The translations under genes and the position numbers were made by a program. Positions 33,001 through 44,699 of a stretch of DNA of 64,000 nt are shown here, piece by piece; the stretch's first letter is position 1; each line of letters opens with the position of its first letter. Origin of the DNA: Coccinella septempunctata. Its lineage: Eukaryota; Arthropoda; Insecta; Coleoptera; Coccinellidae. Where the stretch lies: contig NC_058189.1 in the NCBI RefSeq assembly GCF_907165205.1, forward strand, positions 56,384,270 to 56,448,269, written 5' to 3'. Under the pieces are notes generated by a model, which was given only the letters and a program-made list of their open reading frames with translations, was not told where the DNA came from and made no database searches.

Positions 33001-34559
33001 ACAAAACAAACAAATCTTGCTTCCAGTCTAAAGGAGATGAAGTAGTTGATGCTCTTCAATATATATGTTCCAATGATGTAAATGTTCCTGTTGGGAGTAT
33101 TATTCACACAGGAATGCAAAACAAAAATGGAGGTTATGAGAATGATTGTTCTCTAGCTCGAATATCCGAGAATCGGTGAGTGTTACAAATAGTTTTAAAA
33201 TATCCATACAATTGGCAATTTTTCTCAGAAAATTGAACAAAATATTTTATAGGTACATGATGATTGCACCAACAATTCAGCAGACTAGATGTAAGGTTTG
33301 GCTTCAGCGCCATCTACCAAGAAATGTAGCAATGTCGGATGTAACCAGTATGTTCACAGCCCTCTGTATAATGGGTCCATTTACACGAATTTTGCTATCT
33401 GAAATGACTGAAACAGATTTAAATCCAAAAAATTTCCCATTTTTCACACACAAAACATTAGACATTGGACTTGCTACTGGAGTTAGAACAATGAATTTAA
33501 CGCATACTGGAGAACTCGGTTATGTTTTGTACATTCCCAATGAGGTAAAAATATCTCCAAAATTAGATTTAGTTTTCAATATGCATTTTCTAGTTTGCTC
33601 TTCATGTTTATACAAGTCTTGTTGAGGCTGGAAAAAAATATGGTCTTCGCCATGCGGGTTATTATGCGACAAGAGCTCTGCGAGTAGAAAAATTCTATGC
33701 CTTCTGGGGACAAGATTTGGATACTAGAACAACACCTTTGGAATGTGGGAGAGTTTGGCGTGTGAAATTTGATGTAAGTACTCATGTCCTCAGTGTTATT
33801 CAAGTTTTGCATTTTGTGTTTATGAATCAACAGAAAAATATAGATTTCATCGGGAGAGATGCCTTATTACGTCAAAGAGATGAGGGAATTGAGCGTAAAT
33901 ATGTGCAGCTAATTTTGGATGACGATTTTTGTTCCGATACTGATCTCTGGCCATGGGGAGGAGAGCCTATATACAGAAATGGAAAATTTGCTGGAACTTG
34001 TACTACTACTGGTTATGGGTATACCTTCAAGAAACAGGTAGGTACAAAATATATGTATAATAATAATTTTGGTTATAAATTTGAAAAAAAAAATTTATTT
34101 TGACTAAGAAATGTCTTATAAAAATTTCAGGTTTGCTTAGGGTTCATTCAAAATATTGGTCCAAATGGTGTACCACTGAAAGTCACTAATGATTATGTTA
34201 TGAGTGGTGAATATGAAATTGACATTGCAGGAATAAAGTAAGTGATCAATTTTTAGTGTTTCAGTTCTGAATAAAAGTCGATAAAAATATTAATATTTCT
34301 CGATGCATACTAAAAACTGAATTACCCAATCCAAGTGAAAATCAGATACATAATTCAATTTTAGTTCAATTATAGATTTTCATCAAGTATCTGTCACATC
34401 AATTCGATATTCCTTCATTTCACTATTTGTACAATGATACATTTTTCTAGGTTTCCGGCAAAAGTGAATATTCACTCGCCAATTCTACCAACCAAATATC
34501 CAGATCAAGAGCGTGATGTTTATAGGGCAACAAGAAACAAGGATAAATTTGATGCTTAA
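30036..34559 (+). CDS. PDPR: Pyruvate dehydrogenase phosphatase regulatory subunit, mitochondrial
   Basis: Fourteen exons join in phase: 30036-30331, 30445-30657, 31146-31309, 31363-31599, 31694-31804, 31986-32155, 32282-32633, 32778-32947, 33027-33175, 33253-33544, 33594-33773, 33834-34037, 34131-34237, 34451-34559, giving 917 residues, or 896 from the second ATG at 30099. The N-terminus is basic and hydroxylated, as expected for mitochondrial import. GGGVMG at residues 71-76 is the FAD-binding loop of a DAO-type oxidoreductase fold. The C-terminal half resembles the GcvT/aminomethyltransferase fold shared with sarcosine and dimethylglycine dehydrogenases. Markers such as VEHYYLHTKYVP and EAFSPDCKWIVGES favour PDPR over those catalytic relatives. 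In vertebrates PDPR restrains the phosphatase that reactivates pyruvate dehydrogenase. All introns are short (50-490 bp). AATAAA at 34629 and 34633. Confidence 0.93.
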
Positions 34560-34628
34560 TCGTGATATTCCAATTATGCAATGTAAATACCAGTATTTTG
34601 AATAAGGTTGTAAATAGATCACTCAACA

Positions 34629-34638
34629 AATAAATAAA
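34629..34638 (+). terminator. PDPR poly(A) signals (two overlapping AATAAA)
   Basis: AATAAATAAA lies 70 bases after the PDPR stop, only about 20 bases from the end of the oppositely oriented RBM41 gene. Confidence 0.7.
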
Positions 34639-34656
34639 ATAATTTTGAAATAATTT

Positions 34657-35928
34657 TCACACTTTATTAGGAAGTTCAGTTTTTGTACTGAACTGTATAA
34701 TCACAGGCTTATTTTTTACAATCAGACCATTGATTTGTTCTAAAGCTTGTTCAGCCAACTGGGCATTTTCAATTTCTACAAAAGCTTGACCTTTCATTCG
34801 TCCTTTCAAAATATTGATAGCTTTTGCTTCGAAATTAAATGATTTAAAAAGTTGTTCCAGATCATAACTAGATAAAGAATGAATATTTTTTAAATATAAT
34901 ATCTTTGAAGGTGAACCTTTTGTATATTGTGCAAACTTAGGAATACTTCTTAATTCTTCTTCACTAAGTTTTTTACACTGAGTGAAGTCTATCAGGTCTT
35001 TCAGATTAACAATATTTCCATTTCTTATTGTATAACGATTTCCTGCATCCTGAGTTTTGGATACAGCTGTTTCTGAATTTCCATTCCTACTCAAAGTAGG
35101 GACCTTTAATGTTTTTTCTGCTTTCTCTACAATATGTTGCTCTTCCTTCAAATTTGTTCTTGATTCATCACATTTAATATCCCACTTTGAGTTTTTTGAC
35201 AATGAAGGTTCAGATAGCTCAAAAGTTTGTTTTACTGTTGGTAACGTTATTGAAGATACTTTTTTACTTAGTGCTCTTAACCTCCTTTGAACCTTTTTTT
35301 GCAACTTTGTTATATTAATGTATTGATCAGATTCATTGTTTAGGGAGCTCATGAAATCTTTCAAAGACTCAATTGCATCACAAGGTTCCTCCATTCTTTT
35401 GTTATTGTTGAGAGCGAACTTCAACAAATTTGTTTCAACACTATTTGGTTTTATAGAAAGCATGCATTCAGTTTGAAGCTTACCTATAGTACTAACAGAA
35501 GGTTCTTCAATTTTATTTGTTGTCCTATACTTATGAAGAATGTCTTTAATAAACTCTAATCTTTTTTCTATCATTTCAATGTTCAAATTTTTATGTTTCA
35601 TTTTGAGATTATCAATTCCTCCTTCATTATCCAAATAAAAATTTAAGTCGTCTTCACTTAAACCAGCTGCAGTGAACTCTTCCAATTTCTGTACATATTG
35701 AGATGTGTTTTCTAATTCATTGAGTGAACTTATTCCAGAAACATAATCATTAACTGATTTATATTGAACTGAGGACACGAATATCTTTTTACGATGTAGT
35801 TCGGTTTGCAAATTACTTTGTGTAGATAGTTGTTTTTCAAGCAGATGTTTGACTAATAAATCCCCATCACTCGTCAATTTTTCTGTTGGTTGCAGCTCAT
35901 CAGTGGCATTTTTCCTTTTTCGACTCAT
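34657..35928 (-). CDS. RBM41: RNA-binding protein 41, single coding exon
   Basis: One uninterrupted frame of 423 residues from ATG at 35928 to TGA at 34657. The N-terminal part (LLVKHLLEKQLSTQ, AAGLSEDDL) is charged and helical, as in RBM41. The C-terminal region carries one RRM at about residues 340-412, with RNP2 ILYLKN (343-348) and RNP1 GRMKGQAFVEI (from 376). It is preceded by the SEEELRSIPKFAQYTKGSPS motif, which is characteristic of RBM41 and resembles the second RRM of the U11/U12-65K protein. RBM41 is reported to bind U12 snRNA of the minor spliceosome in the nucleus. It converges on PDPR with a 97-bp gap and diverges from the valyl-tRNA synthetase gene across 270 bp. Lack of introns contrasts with its neighbours and may reflect intron loss or retroposition. 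Confidence 0.88.
   Translation of the reverse strand: MSRKRKNATDELQPTEKLTSDGDLLVKHLLEKQLSTQSNLQTELHRKKIFVSSVQYKSVNDYVSGISSLNELENTSQYVQKLEEFTAAGLSEDDLNFYLDNEGGIDNLKMKHKNLNIEMIEKRLEFIKDILHKYRTTNKIEEPSVSTIGKLQTECMLSIKPNSVETNLLKFALNNNKRMEEPCDAIESLKDFMSSLNNESDQYINITKLQKKVQRRLRALSKKVSSITLPTVKQTFELSEPSLSKNSKWDIKCDESRTNLKEEQHIVEKAEKTLKVPTLSRNGNSETAVSKTQDAGNRYTIRNGNIVNLKDLIDFTQCKKLSEEELRSIPKFAQYTKGSPSKILYLKNIHSLSSYDLEQLFKSFNFEAKAINILKGRMKGQAFVEIENAQLAEQALEQINGLIVKNKPVIIQFSTKTELPNKV
34663..34668 (-). terminator. In-frame AATAAA at the end of RBM41
   Basis: On the minus strand the last codons read AAT AAA GTG TGA, so a canonical poly(A) hexamer lies inside the coding sequence. I found no other AATAAA in the next 100 bases of that strand. 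Confidence 0.5.
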
Positions 35929-36198
35929 TTTCGATAGAAAAGAAATGTGAATTCTAACAGCGGAGAATCAGCTGATGTAAACAAAACATACGAAATGTTT
36001 TCTGTGTTCTGTGATAAAAAACTTGGGTTAAGTTCAAACCATAGAGAACGATGTCATTTTGACATATCAGCATGCTGCAACTTGTGATGCAACTTGTGAT
36101 TTTTGTGACGTCTCAAAAAATTTAAACGGAACTTCCACCAGTTCCACCATTGTCTTATTGAGAAAACTTGTGGCAGTCTATTACCAGATTTTTTCAAA
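35929..36198. promoter_or_regulatory. Bidirectional promoter region, RBM41 / valyl-tRNA synthetase
   Basis: The two start codons are 270 bp apart and transcribed away from each other. The gap contains a tandem 12-base duplication GCAACTTGTGAT (36077-36100). No TATA box stands out, as expected for housekeeping genes. Confidence 0.6.
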
Positions 36199-39100
36199 AT
36201 GAGCGAAAAAGTCGAAGTTATCAAAGAAAATGGGAATGTTGCCCCAATAAAAACCGAAAAACAGCTGGAGAAAGAGGCTAAGAAACAAGCAAAACTCGAT
36301 AAATTGAAACAGAAACTGGAAAAGAAGCAAACTGTTGCCCCAAAAAAAGAAAGTGAGGTAGTATAAAATGCCGAAAGTTTATGAAAATATGCTAGAGTGG
36401 ATTTCATTTTCAGAAAAAAGAAAAGAAAAAGGAATTTAAAGAAACTGCTGTATATACAGCGAATACTCCTGAGGGTACAAAGAAGAATGTTTCAGACCCA
36501 TTACCGGATGCTTACAGCCCAAAATATGTTGAAGCAGCGTGGTACTCTTGGTGGGAGAAGAGCGGATTTTTCAAACCAGAATATGGAGTAAGAGAATATA
36601 TTTTTCAATTGAGTTGGTAATGTTTTCTTGCTGTGTTGTAGGAATTATCGCTCTTGATTCGAGTTTCTAATTAAATCATTTTTGATTGCAGAAAAAGTCT
36701 ATTAGTGACCCATCTCCTAAAGGAAAATTCATTATAATTATTCCTCCACCTAATGTAACTGGGACCTTACATTTGGGTCATGCTTTAACTAATTCAATTC
36801 AAGATTGTATTGTCAGATGGTATGTTTGTGTGCTAATATTACTGATGAATACACTAAGTATGAAATCAGATTGATTCTTAAAAGAAACAGAGTCACACTT
36901 AAAGTTTAACCAATCATGCAACATTCCCATTCCTTAGCTCATCAGTTTGATTTTATATTATTGTGTATCTTTGATGGCTCAGAAGAAAATTACACTAATA
37001 GATCATTCCAAATGTTTCAGGCATAGAATGAAAGGACAAATGACATTGTGGAACCCCGGTTGTGATCATGCTGGTATCGCTACACAGGTTGTAGTAGAAA
37101 AAAAATTGTGGAGAGAGGAGAAAAAAACCAGGCATGATGTTGGAAGAGAAGATTTTATGAAGAAAATTTGGAAATGGAAGCAAGAGTAAGTGATGTTACA
37201 CTTCATTGATTTGACGTTTTTACATTCTTGTTATAATTTTCAGGAAAGGTGATAGAATTTATCACCAGTTGAAAAAAATGGGCTCCTCATATGATTGGGA
37301 TAGAGCAGCTTTCACAATGGATCCTAAGTTATGCAAAGCTGTTGTAGAGGCTTTTGTTAGATTGCATGATGAGAATATCATCTACAGAGCTAATCGCCTT
37401 GTAAATTGGTCTTGCACTTTGAAATCTGCAATTTCAGATATTGAGGTAATTTTTCTGTTTACACTTCCATCAGTGTTTCATTTATCATGTTTCTTGTAGG
37501 TAGATAAAGTTGAAATTCCTGGTAGAACATTCCTTTCTGTGCCTGGTTATGCCAATAAAATTGAATTTGGAGTTATAATATCATTTGCTTATCCAGTGGA
37601 AGGTTCTGATGAAAAATTGGTTGTGGCAACAACTCGTATCGAAACCATGCTGGGAGATACTGCTGTTGCTGTTCACCCAGAAGATGAAAGGTAGATCTTA
37701 AAATTATATTTCAACATATGGAGAAACTAAAAGGGCTCTCTAGTCAGCTAGGGTGCACCCAGTGACTTTCCGGTCACTTAATTTTGTACAATCTAAAATA
37801 AGGAGTGGTTTGTTTCACATTTTATCCTTGTAACTCATGGTTTTCGATTCAGATACAAGCATCTTCATGGAAAATTTGTAGTTCATCCATTCTGTGATCG
37901 AAAAATTCCAATTGTTGTCGACTCTTATGTGGAAAAAGATTTTGGTACTGGAGCTGTTAAAATTACTCCCGCTCATGATCCTAACGATTACGAGGTTGGA
38001 AAAAGGCATAATTTACCTTTTATAACAATCTTCAATGATCAGGGCGATATATGCGGTGATTATGGAAAATTCACTGTAAGTGGTTGAATATCAATTTAAA
38101 AAATATTTCAATCTATGTAATTGAAGGGCATGAAACGTTTCGATGCTAGAAAAGCTATTTTGGAGGCATTGAAAGAGAAAGGTCTCTACGTAGAAACCAA
38201 AAACAATCCTATGGTAGTACCCATTTGCAGTAGAAGCAAAGACATTGTAGAGCCAATGTTGAAGCCACAATGGTATGTCAAATGTGAAGAAATGGCCAGA
38301 AAGGCTGTTGAAGCTGTTAACTCTGGGGAATTAAAGATAATTCCTGAAATGCATATAAAAACTTGGCACCATTGGATGGAGGGAATTCGGGATTGGTGTA
38401 TTTCCAGACAGCTGTGGTGGGGACATAGAATACCAGCCTACAAAGTTACTTTCAAGACAAAGCCAGAAAACGTAAGTGACATAGACTTAATCGTAAAATT
38501 GAAAAATATTCACGCAATAACAAAATTATGAACAAATTTGTTGAGTGATTTGTCGCATTAGTTAATTCACGAAATGTTGGGTGAATAAGAGAAACATAAT
38601 ATACAGAGTGAGTAACAAGTAACACATAAAATTCATATCTTCAGTATTCACTATTTCGTAGAAAGGTACTCACTCGATCAGGTCAATTTTTTCTTCAAAT
38701 TACACAATTTTCCATGTAGAAATTGAGAAGTTCCTCATGCACTGAGTAGAAGTCCCATAATTTGAAATAAAAATTTATCTGAGCATTTTTCTATAAAATA
38801 GTAAGTACTAGAGATATAAACTGGGTGAGTTACTTTCTACCCATTATAAAAAAAATTTTAAAATTATTTTTACCATTGAATCTTGAATTTTGCATTTATT
38901 GTCATTCATTTTGTAGTTGAATCTGGATGATTTCAGAGCGGTGAGTAACTAATAGAAGTCATATATGCACTCCTACAAACTTTTCCACACACACTTCCAT
39001 TCAGAGTAGTTTGGGCTGAATAGCTTGAGTCTAAATTCACAAAATTTCTCAAGTTTTTCAAGAAACTGATGGTACTATTTCAAAACCTCACTAAAAAAAG

Positions 39101-41130
39101 ATTTGTTGATTTTGACTACCTTACTTGTTAAACGTATGATAGAGCTTATCTCCCAAATGAAATTTTTCAATTCCATAAATTCCTTTGGATATTCAATATT
39201 GGAAAACGGTGAATTTTTAGGTAGGTGAAACGGAGATCTGGGTATCTGGTAGAACAGAACAGGAAGCTTTGGAAAAAGCTCAAACAAAATTCTCAACAAC
39301 AGTGGACAACATAACACTGACCCAAGATGAAGATGTATTGGATACTTGGTTCTCATCTGCTCTATTTCCATTTTCAATATTTGGATGGCCTGATCAAACT
39401 GAGGATCTTAATGTGTTTTACCCCACGTCCTTATTGGAAACTGGACATGATATCTTATTTTTCTGGGTGGCAAGAATGGTTTTCTTCGGACAGAAATTAC
39501 TGGGCAAGTTACCTTTCAAGTAAGACTTCAATTTAAACGAAAATTCTTTCGTCCCTTATGCATAATTTAAATTTTCAGGGAAGTGTATCTTCATCCAATC
39601 ATAAGAGATGCGCACGGTCGAAAAATGAGCAAGTCCCTTGGAAACGTGATTGATCCAATGGATGTGATCCATGGCATCACTCTTGAAGGTCTGCACAATC
39701 AACTTGCTGATGGCAATTTGGACTCCAAGGAGGTAGAAAAGGCCAAAGCTGGTCAGAAACAAGATTTTCCTGAGGGTATTCCTGAATGTGGCACAGACGC
39801 ATTGAGATTTGCCCTTTGTGCTATGTGCAGAGGACGTGATATAAACTTGGATATTCTCAGAGTGCAAGGATACAGGTATTGATTGAGATATTTATTATTC
39901 AGTCTTTATTAAATGGTCGAATTCAATGAAGGTATTTGTTTTCCACTGATTGATGTTTTGTAGGTTTTTCTGTAACAAAATTTGGAACGCAACTCGTTTC
40001 GCTTTGACCTACCTAGGAAATGATTTCGAAGCTCCTGAAAACAATTCATTAATAGGCAATGAAAGTCTTATGGATCTGTGGATTTTGAGTCGACTCTCAG
40101 CGGCTGCACATGATGCAAACAAAGGTTTTGAAATTTATGACTTTTCCCTGGTTACCAATTCCTGCTACAATGTGTGGCTGTATGAAATTTGTGATGTTTA
40201 TTTGGTGAGTAGAAAAATAATTTATTGAACAACTTTGTGAATTTTTTCAGTTGAGAGCATTTATTAAAGTACAATTTTTTTCAATTCCTAAGGAATACCT
40301 GAAACCGGTGTTCACTGGAGGAGATGAAACTGCCAAAAAAACGGCCCGTGTCACACTTTACCGAGCATTAGAAGTAGCTCTCCGTTTGCTTTCACCTTTT
40401 ATGCCTTTTATTACCGAAGAACTCTATCAAAGGTTACCCAGATCTTCTGCATCTGCGGAAAAAATTCCCAGCATTTGCATTGCTTCTTATCCTGAAGCGG
40501 AAGAATTGGGATGGAGACAAGTAGCTATTGAAGAAGATGTTGATTTCATTCAAAAAGTAGCCAAAGCTATCAGGTCGGCTAGAAGTGATTACAACTTGCC
40601 CAATAAAACGAAAACCGAAGGTAGTAATTCAAGATGGTTTTTGCATTTTCTAGTTCTTTGTTGTTACAGCTTATGTAAAATGCTCGGATCCTACAATTTC
40701 GAATATTGTAACGAAATACAATTTTCCCCTGTGTACTTTGTCCTACTGTTCGAAAATAGCAACTAATGAGGAGGTACCTGTTGGTTGCACTATTATAACT
40801 GTTTCCGACAAGTGTGAAGTGCATTTGTTGCTGAAAGGGCTCATTGAGCCTACTAAGGAAATAGCGAAAATTGAAAAGAAGATGCAAATTTTACAAGGAA
40901 CTCAAACTTCTTTGGCAAAAGCTATGAGTGCTGCAGACTACTCTGCAAAGGTAAAATTCTGACACTTTTTCGCAGAATTTAAGTTTGTTGCATCCATTCA
41001 TGACTTAATTATTAAAATTTCTTAGGTACCTGTGGAAGTCCAAGAAGCAAACTCTGAAAAGCTTTCTCAAACTAAAATTGAACTGGAGAGACTAGAAGTG
41101 GCACTTGGAAACTTGAGATTGATGGAATAA
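36199..41130 (+). CDS. VARS1: Valyl-tRNA synthetase, cytosolic
   Basis: Fourteen exons join in phase: 36199-36357, 36414-36587, 36692-36819, 37021-37185, 37244-37445, 37500-37690, 37853-38075, 38127-38471, 39221-39519, 39579-39875, 39964-40204, 40293-40620, 40670-40950, 41026-41130, giving 1045 residues. A Lys/Glu-rich N-terminal extension replaces the GST-like domain of vertebrate VARS1. Class I signatures are present: HLGH at residues 138-141 in PPPNVTGTLHLGH, and KMSKS at 644-648 in RDAHGRKMSKSLGN. The editing (CP1) domain lies between them and includes ATTRIETMLGDTAV. DEDVLDTWFSS and LLETGHDILFFWVARM are ValRS-specific. The anticodon-binding domain and a C-terminal coiled coil (LKGLIEPTKEIAKIEKKMQ) complete it. 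It attaches valine to tRNA-Val and hydrolyses mischarged threonine. No mitochondrial presequence is evident. Intron 8 (750 bp) is the only long one. AATAAA at 41196. Confidence 0.97.
38600..38960. repeat. Possible small repeat in ValRS intron 8
   Basis: ATACAGAGTGAGTAAC near 38602 and GGTGAGTAACTAATAG near 38940 suggest a degraded element with CAGRGTGAG-type ends, but I cannot pair clear inverted arms. Confidence 0.25.
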
Positions 41131-41690
41131 ATGTGGACTAGATTCAAATAAGCTTAAATTTTTTAATTTATTGATTTATTTTAGATATGATTTTCAATAA
41201 ATGCCAATTCTTATCAAAATACTCTGCAGTTTTATTTTTCATTCAAACAAGAGTTAAATATATACCAATTCAAATTTCTTTCACTCTTGCTGTTATCTTC
41301 TCATGCTGTTTTGATTATTCAAAGAGTTCAAAACAGTGAATAAAAAACTCTTATATCTCAGTTAAGCAGGAACTATCAAACCTAAATCTTCATTTATATG
41401 AAAAAAATACAGAAATGGAAATAGTGAATATTTTTCCATAAATAGATAATAAGGATTCAGAATAAGTCATAAATATCTGTTTATTTTTTATTATTATAAA
41501 GTTATTCACCTTTCCATGAAAAATGGAAAAGTTAAGAATACACAAATCATTTGCAGCAAATCATACTAAAAATAAATAATCTAACCAGCTTGAATTATTT
41601 AATTGAATGATGTGAATCAGGTAAGTTAGTGAACATTTTTTTAGATTTCTGGCTTAGTTGAAACATCCAGTAGAAATACTGATAATAATT
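41131..41690. other. Convergent 3' region, ValRS / prefoldin 6
   Basis: Non-coding. It holds AATAAA for the synthetase (41196-41201, plus) and AATAAA on the minus strand at 41480-41485 for prefoldin 6. Confidence 0.6.
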
Positions 41691-42124
41691 TCAAGCTTGC
41701 ATTGCAGCTTTAACGTGGGCCTGTTGAAGCTGATGTTGCAACTTATTCAGAGCTTCTCTGTGGGTATCCTGCTTCTTCTCGAAAGATGTAATAAGTTCAT
41801 CAACTCGCTTCAATTCCTTCGATATATAGTCAATTCTTTTCGATACATTTTGTTTAGCTTCTGTTAGATCGGTTTTGAGTAGGACAGGTCCAACAGACTT
41901 GAAAACTTTGGCATCACTAGTCAAAATATTTAATTCATCTCTAACTATTTCATTTTCAGTCAATTGCCCCTCTAGTTGTTGTCGGGTTAGTGCGACCCTC
42001 TGTATTTCTGCAAAAATAATTCAGAATAATGGATCTGAATGAAACTCTTCATAAAGTTACCTTTTTGGGCAATCTTGAAGTTGTCCAATTCGGATTGAAA
42101 TTTTCTTTGAATTTCTTCTAGCAT
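41691..42124 (-). CDS. PFDN6: Prefoldin subunit 6
   Basis: Two exons on the minus strand (42124-42061 and 42007-41691) encode 126 residues, the usual length for this beta-type prefoldin subunit. The N-terminal helix (MLEEIQRKFQSELDNF, then EIQRVALTRQQLEGQLTENE) and C-terminal helix (SKRIDYISKELKRVDELITS) form the coiled-coil tentacle. The central KVFKSVGPVLLKTDLTEAKQ is the beta-hairpin signature conserved in PFDN6 (Y/F-K-x-x-GPVLVKQ..EA). It is part of the hexameric co-chaperone that passes nascent actin and tubulin to the CCT chaperonin in the cytosol. The 45-base donor-to-acceptor intron is near the lower limit for insects but has GT..AG ends. Confidence 0.93.
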
Positions 42125-43738
42125 TTTGCAGATTTAATTATAATATTGAAAAAGGTTGTGTATTTGATATTTAATTCCTATTGTTTTATATTACTTGTTG
42201 ACCAGGTGTTCTGCAAAATTCAATAAATTGAGGTTATAGTTTTTTCAGTGGTTGGAACCACAGAAAATATATGAAGCTTGAATCTTCTTTGTTTCCCCTC
42301 TTCCTAGGGGGAAACTTTGGGCTCGCCCTTTGGACATGTACCCAGCATCCATTTTGAAATCCTTTTTGTGCCATTCACATATTAGTGTTCTGTGGTTTAT
42401 TCGTAGCAAAAGTAAAGCTTCAAACAACGCAGAGCAGATGCCACTACAATCGTTTTAAAAATAATGAAAAAAATTTTGACTCAAATGAAACAGAATTTCT
42501 TTTGGAAAATAAAAATACTTTTTACCTAAAAATTCGTGGACAGATAATTATTAGAACCTATATTTCTTCGGTAATTCGAATTCTTTGAATGTTTTTTTTT
42601 TGTAGTTTTTGCCAATACTTATTTATGTTCGATTTATCCTCAAGTATTGAACTCTAAAAGACCTTCATCATGTGGGCCGATGATGATTTCATGAATTTAT
42701 CCCTAAAAAAATTGTACGAGTAATTATAATTATAATTGTATAGCTCCCTTGATAGCAAATTATTATTTTTTCGAGTTCTTGGACACTTCCGAGAAGGATG
42801 AACGGATTATAATGAAATTTCGACTCCAATCGTGCTCGGTTAATTGCATTCGTCTTCTGTGAGAATGCAACTGCTTACTGCACGCGAAGTCTCTTGACAA
42901 TGCGGAAAGTAATTTTCATTCAGAGGGTGAATCACGAAATGGTACGAAAGGGTTACTTCGCAATTTCTCATCATGGTCTTGAATGTGAATTTGAGTATAC
43001 AATTCATACTACTCTTTTGGGCTTCGATCGATATACTATATTCGATTTTAAAACACTTCTAATTTTCCAAATTCAAGACATGGACATGCAGTATATAATA
43101 ATTTGAAAAAAATTCAATTGTTTTTACTTGAGCTGAAGAACTACTTGAAATAATGATTCTTTTTCCCTATTCCGAATATTTCAGATTTCTATAACATAGA
43201 CAGAGGATTAAAATGATTGATTGCCCGATGATTGAAATTTGTTGCGAAACTTTTCGTTCCACCACCCCAGCTCATTGATTTCGCTGAAATAATAAACATA
43301 ACAAGCCTTTTCGAATTTCTGGCAGTCGGTCATAAATCTGCCTAATTATATGCATAACGCAAGCCATACTGGGTAGACATGTCAGCCAATCATTAAACCT
43401 TAATTTCTTGAGCCATTAAACCGACGATGAAATTCAAACTCTGATAAACTATAACCGAGCACGAAAAAGGATTCCATAAGAAGGACTAGGGACATATTGC
43501 GTGTTGCCTCATCATAAGCCACATTATCTATTGGAAAATTGAGGCAAACTACGCTCGGACGACATGCCCCGTTCTGTTCTCCATAAGTTATCCAATGCAG
43601 AATGTCATTCTATATTGAAATGCTTCCCATAACGCGGCTTCCTGTTCATCCGATATGTGCTCGGAAAATCAAAGAAAAACTCACGGAAATTGATAGTGAC
43701 TACCTAGTCTGATCTGTGCCCGTTGAAAGTTACAGAGT
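42125..43738. other. Upstream region of PFDN6; no gene recognised
   Basis: It contains the PFDN6 promoter side. A 60-codon minus frame (42245-42427) and a 70-codon plus frame (42894-43106) are present but unrecognised. No transposon ends seen. Confidence 0.35.
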
Positions 43739-43765
43739 ATGGCTGACGACGAGGAGTTGAATAGG
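43739..43765 (+). other. Candidate distal first exon of the dynein gene (MADDEELNR)
   Basis: ATG followed by eight codons (MADDEELNR) directly before a canonical donor GTAAGT, ending in phase 0, the phase required by the dynein exon at 54643. A short acidic start before RRREECER would be typical of a dynein N-terminus. Nothing but phase and donor quality links it across 10.9 kb, and it could belong to another gene. Confidence 0.35.
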
Positions 43766-44699
43766 GTAAGTTTATCTTAATGTCGGTTTGTCGCGAATGT
43801 TTTACCCCTTGTTTGCATATTTATTATTATAATTATTGTAATTTTCCGTACGATAGGACCGCACAACATTTCTTCGGAAGGAAATGGCTCGTAATTCATG
43901 TTGACTGCCAGGAAAATTCACAACTCGATTTAGAAATCCTATGAAAACATTGAAAATTTAAGCAAGGGTTCGTTACTTTTCTCCAAATTAACCATCTCTT
44001 GACTGCCCATTTATGGTCCTGCAGACCCTCTGCGTCAAACAAGAAGTTGTAATAAGTGAGAAAATGGCTCTTGAAATTTGGATTTGGAATTTCATTTTGT
44101 ACATGGAAGCAACTTCAGCTAGATCGGGACAAGAACCACGTGGCTCTTGTTCGTGAGCTTTTAGTAGTGAGGAACCTACAAATTACACTTTCTGTAATCT
44201 GTGGAGGAACCATTAGACTGAATTTCTGTCTCTCCGTGGACCACCAACTGTTTAGGGGGGGAATTAAGTAAATATGAAGGAATAAAAGATTGTTCTAGCT
44301 ATCAATTTTAAATCAAACACGCATACAATCGCTCAAAACCAGCTCAATTTGAAAATATGTACAAGGTGGGCAAAATTCGATAGGATTGAAATTATTGAAT
44401 GGAAGCTCTGTTACCGTAAGAACTAGGCAAGATGGAAGAGATGGTAATGGCCAAAACCGTTTCCCTCTATGTTTTCAAGATATAAGTAAAAACTCTTTTT
44501 TCGGATCTTTGATTTAGTGCTTCTATTACGTAAGATTACAGTGATATCGAAAAACGAATGTAACATTCTATAGAAACTTTTTTATCTAGAATTCGGTGGC
44601 GTAGAGATTTTTTCAGCCCGGCATATCAGTGATATAGTAGTTACTTTAATTTTTTTTTTAATATAAACCGTGTGTTTTTTTGCATATTCCAGCCCCATA
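43766..44699. other. Unassigned sequence
   Basis: Non-coding as far as I can see. Near 44358 the words GTACAAGGTGGGCAAAATTC recall the direct-repeat family at 4110. Confidence 0.3.

Noticed and set aside
44056..44271. 71-codon frame downstream of the MADDEELNR candidate exon
   Set aside because: No in-phase acceptor with a good polypyrimidine tract and no recognisable domain.
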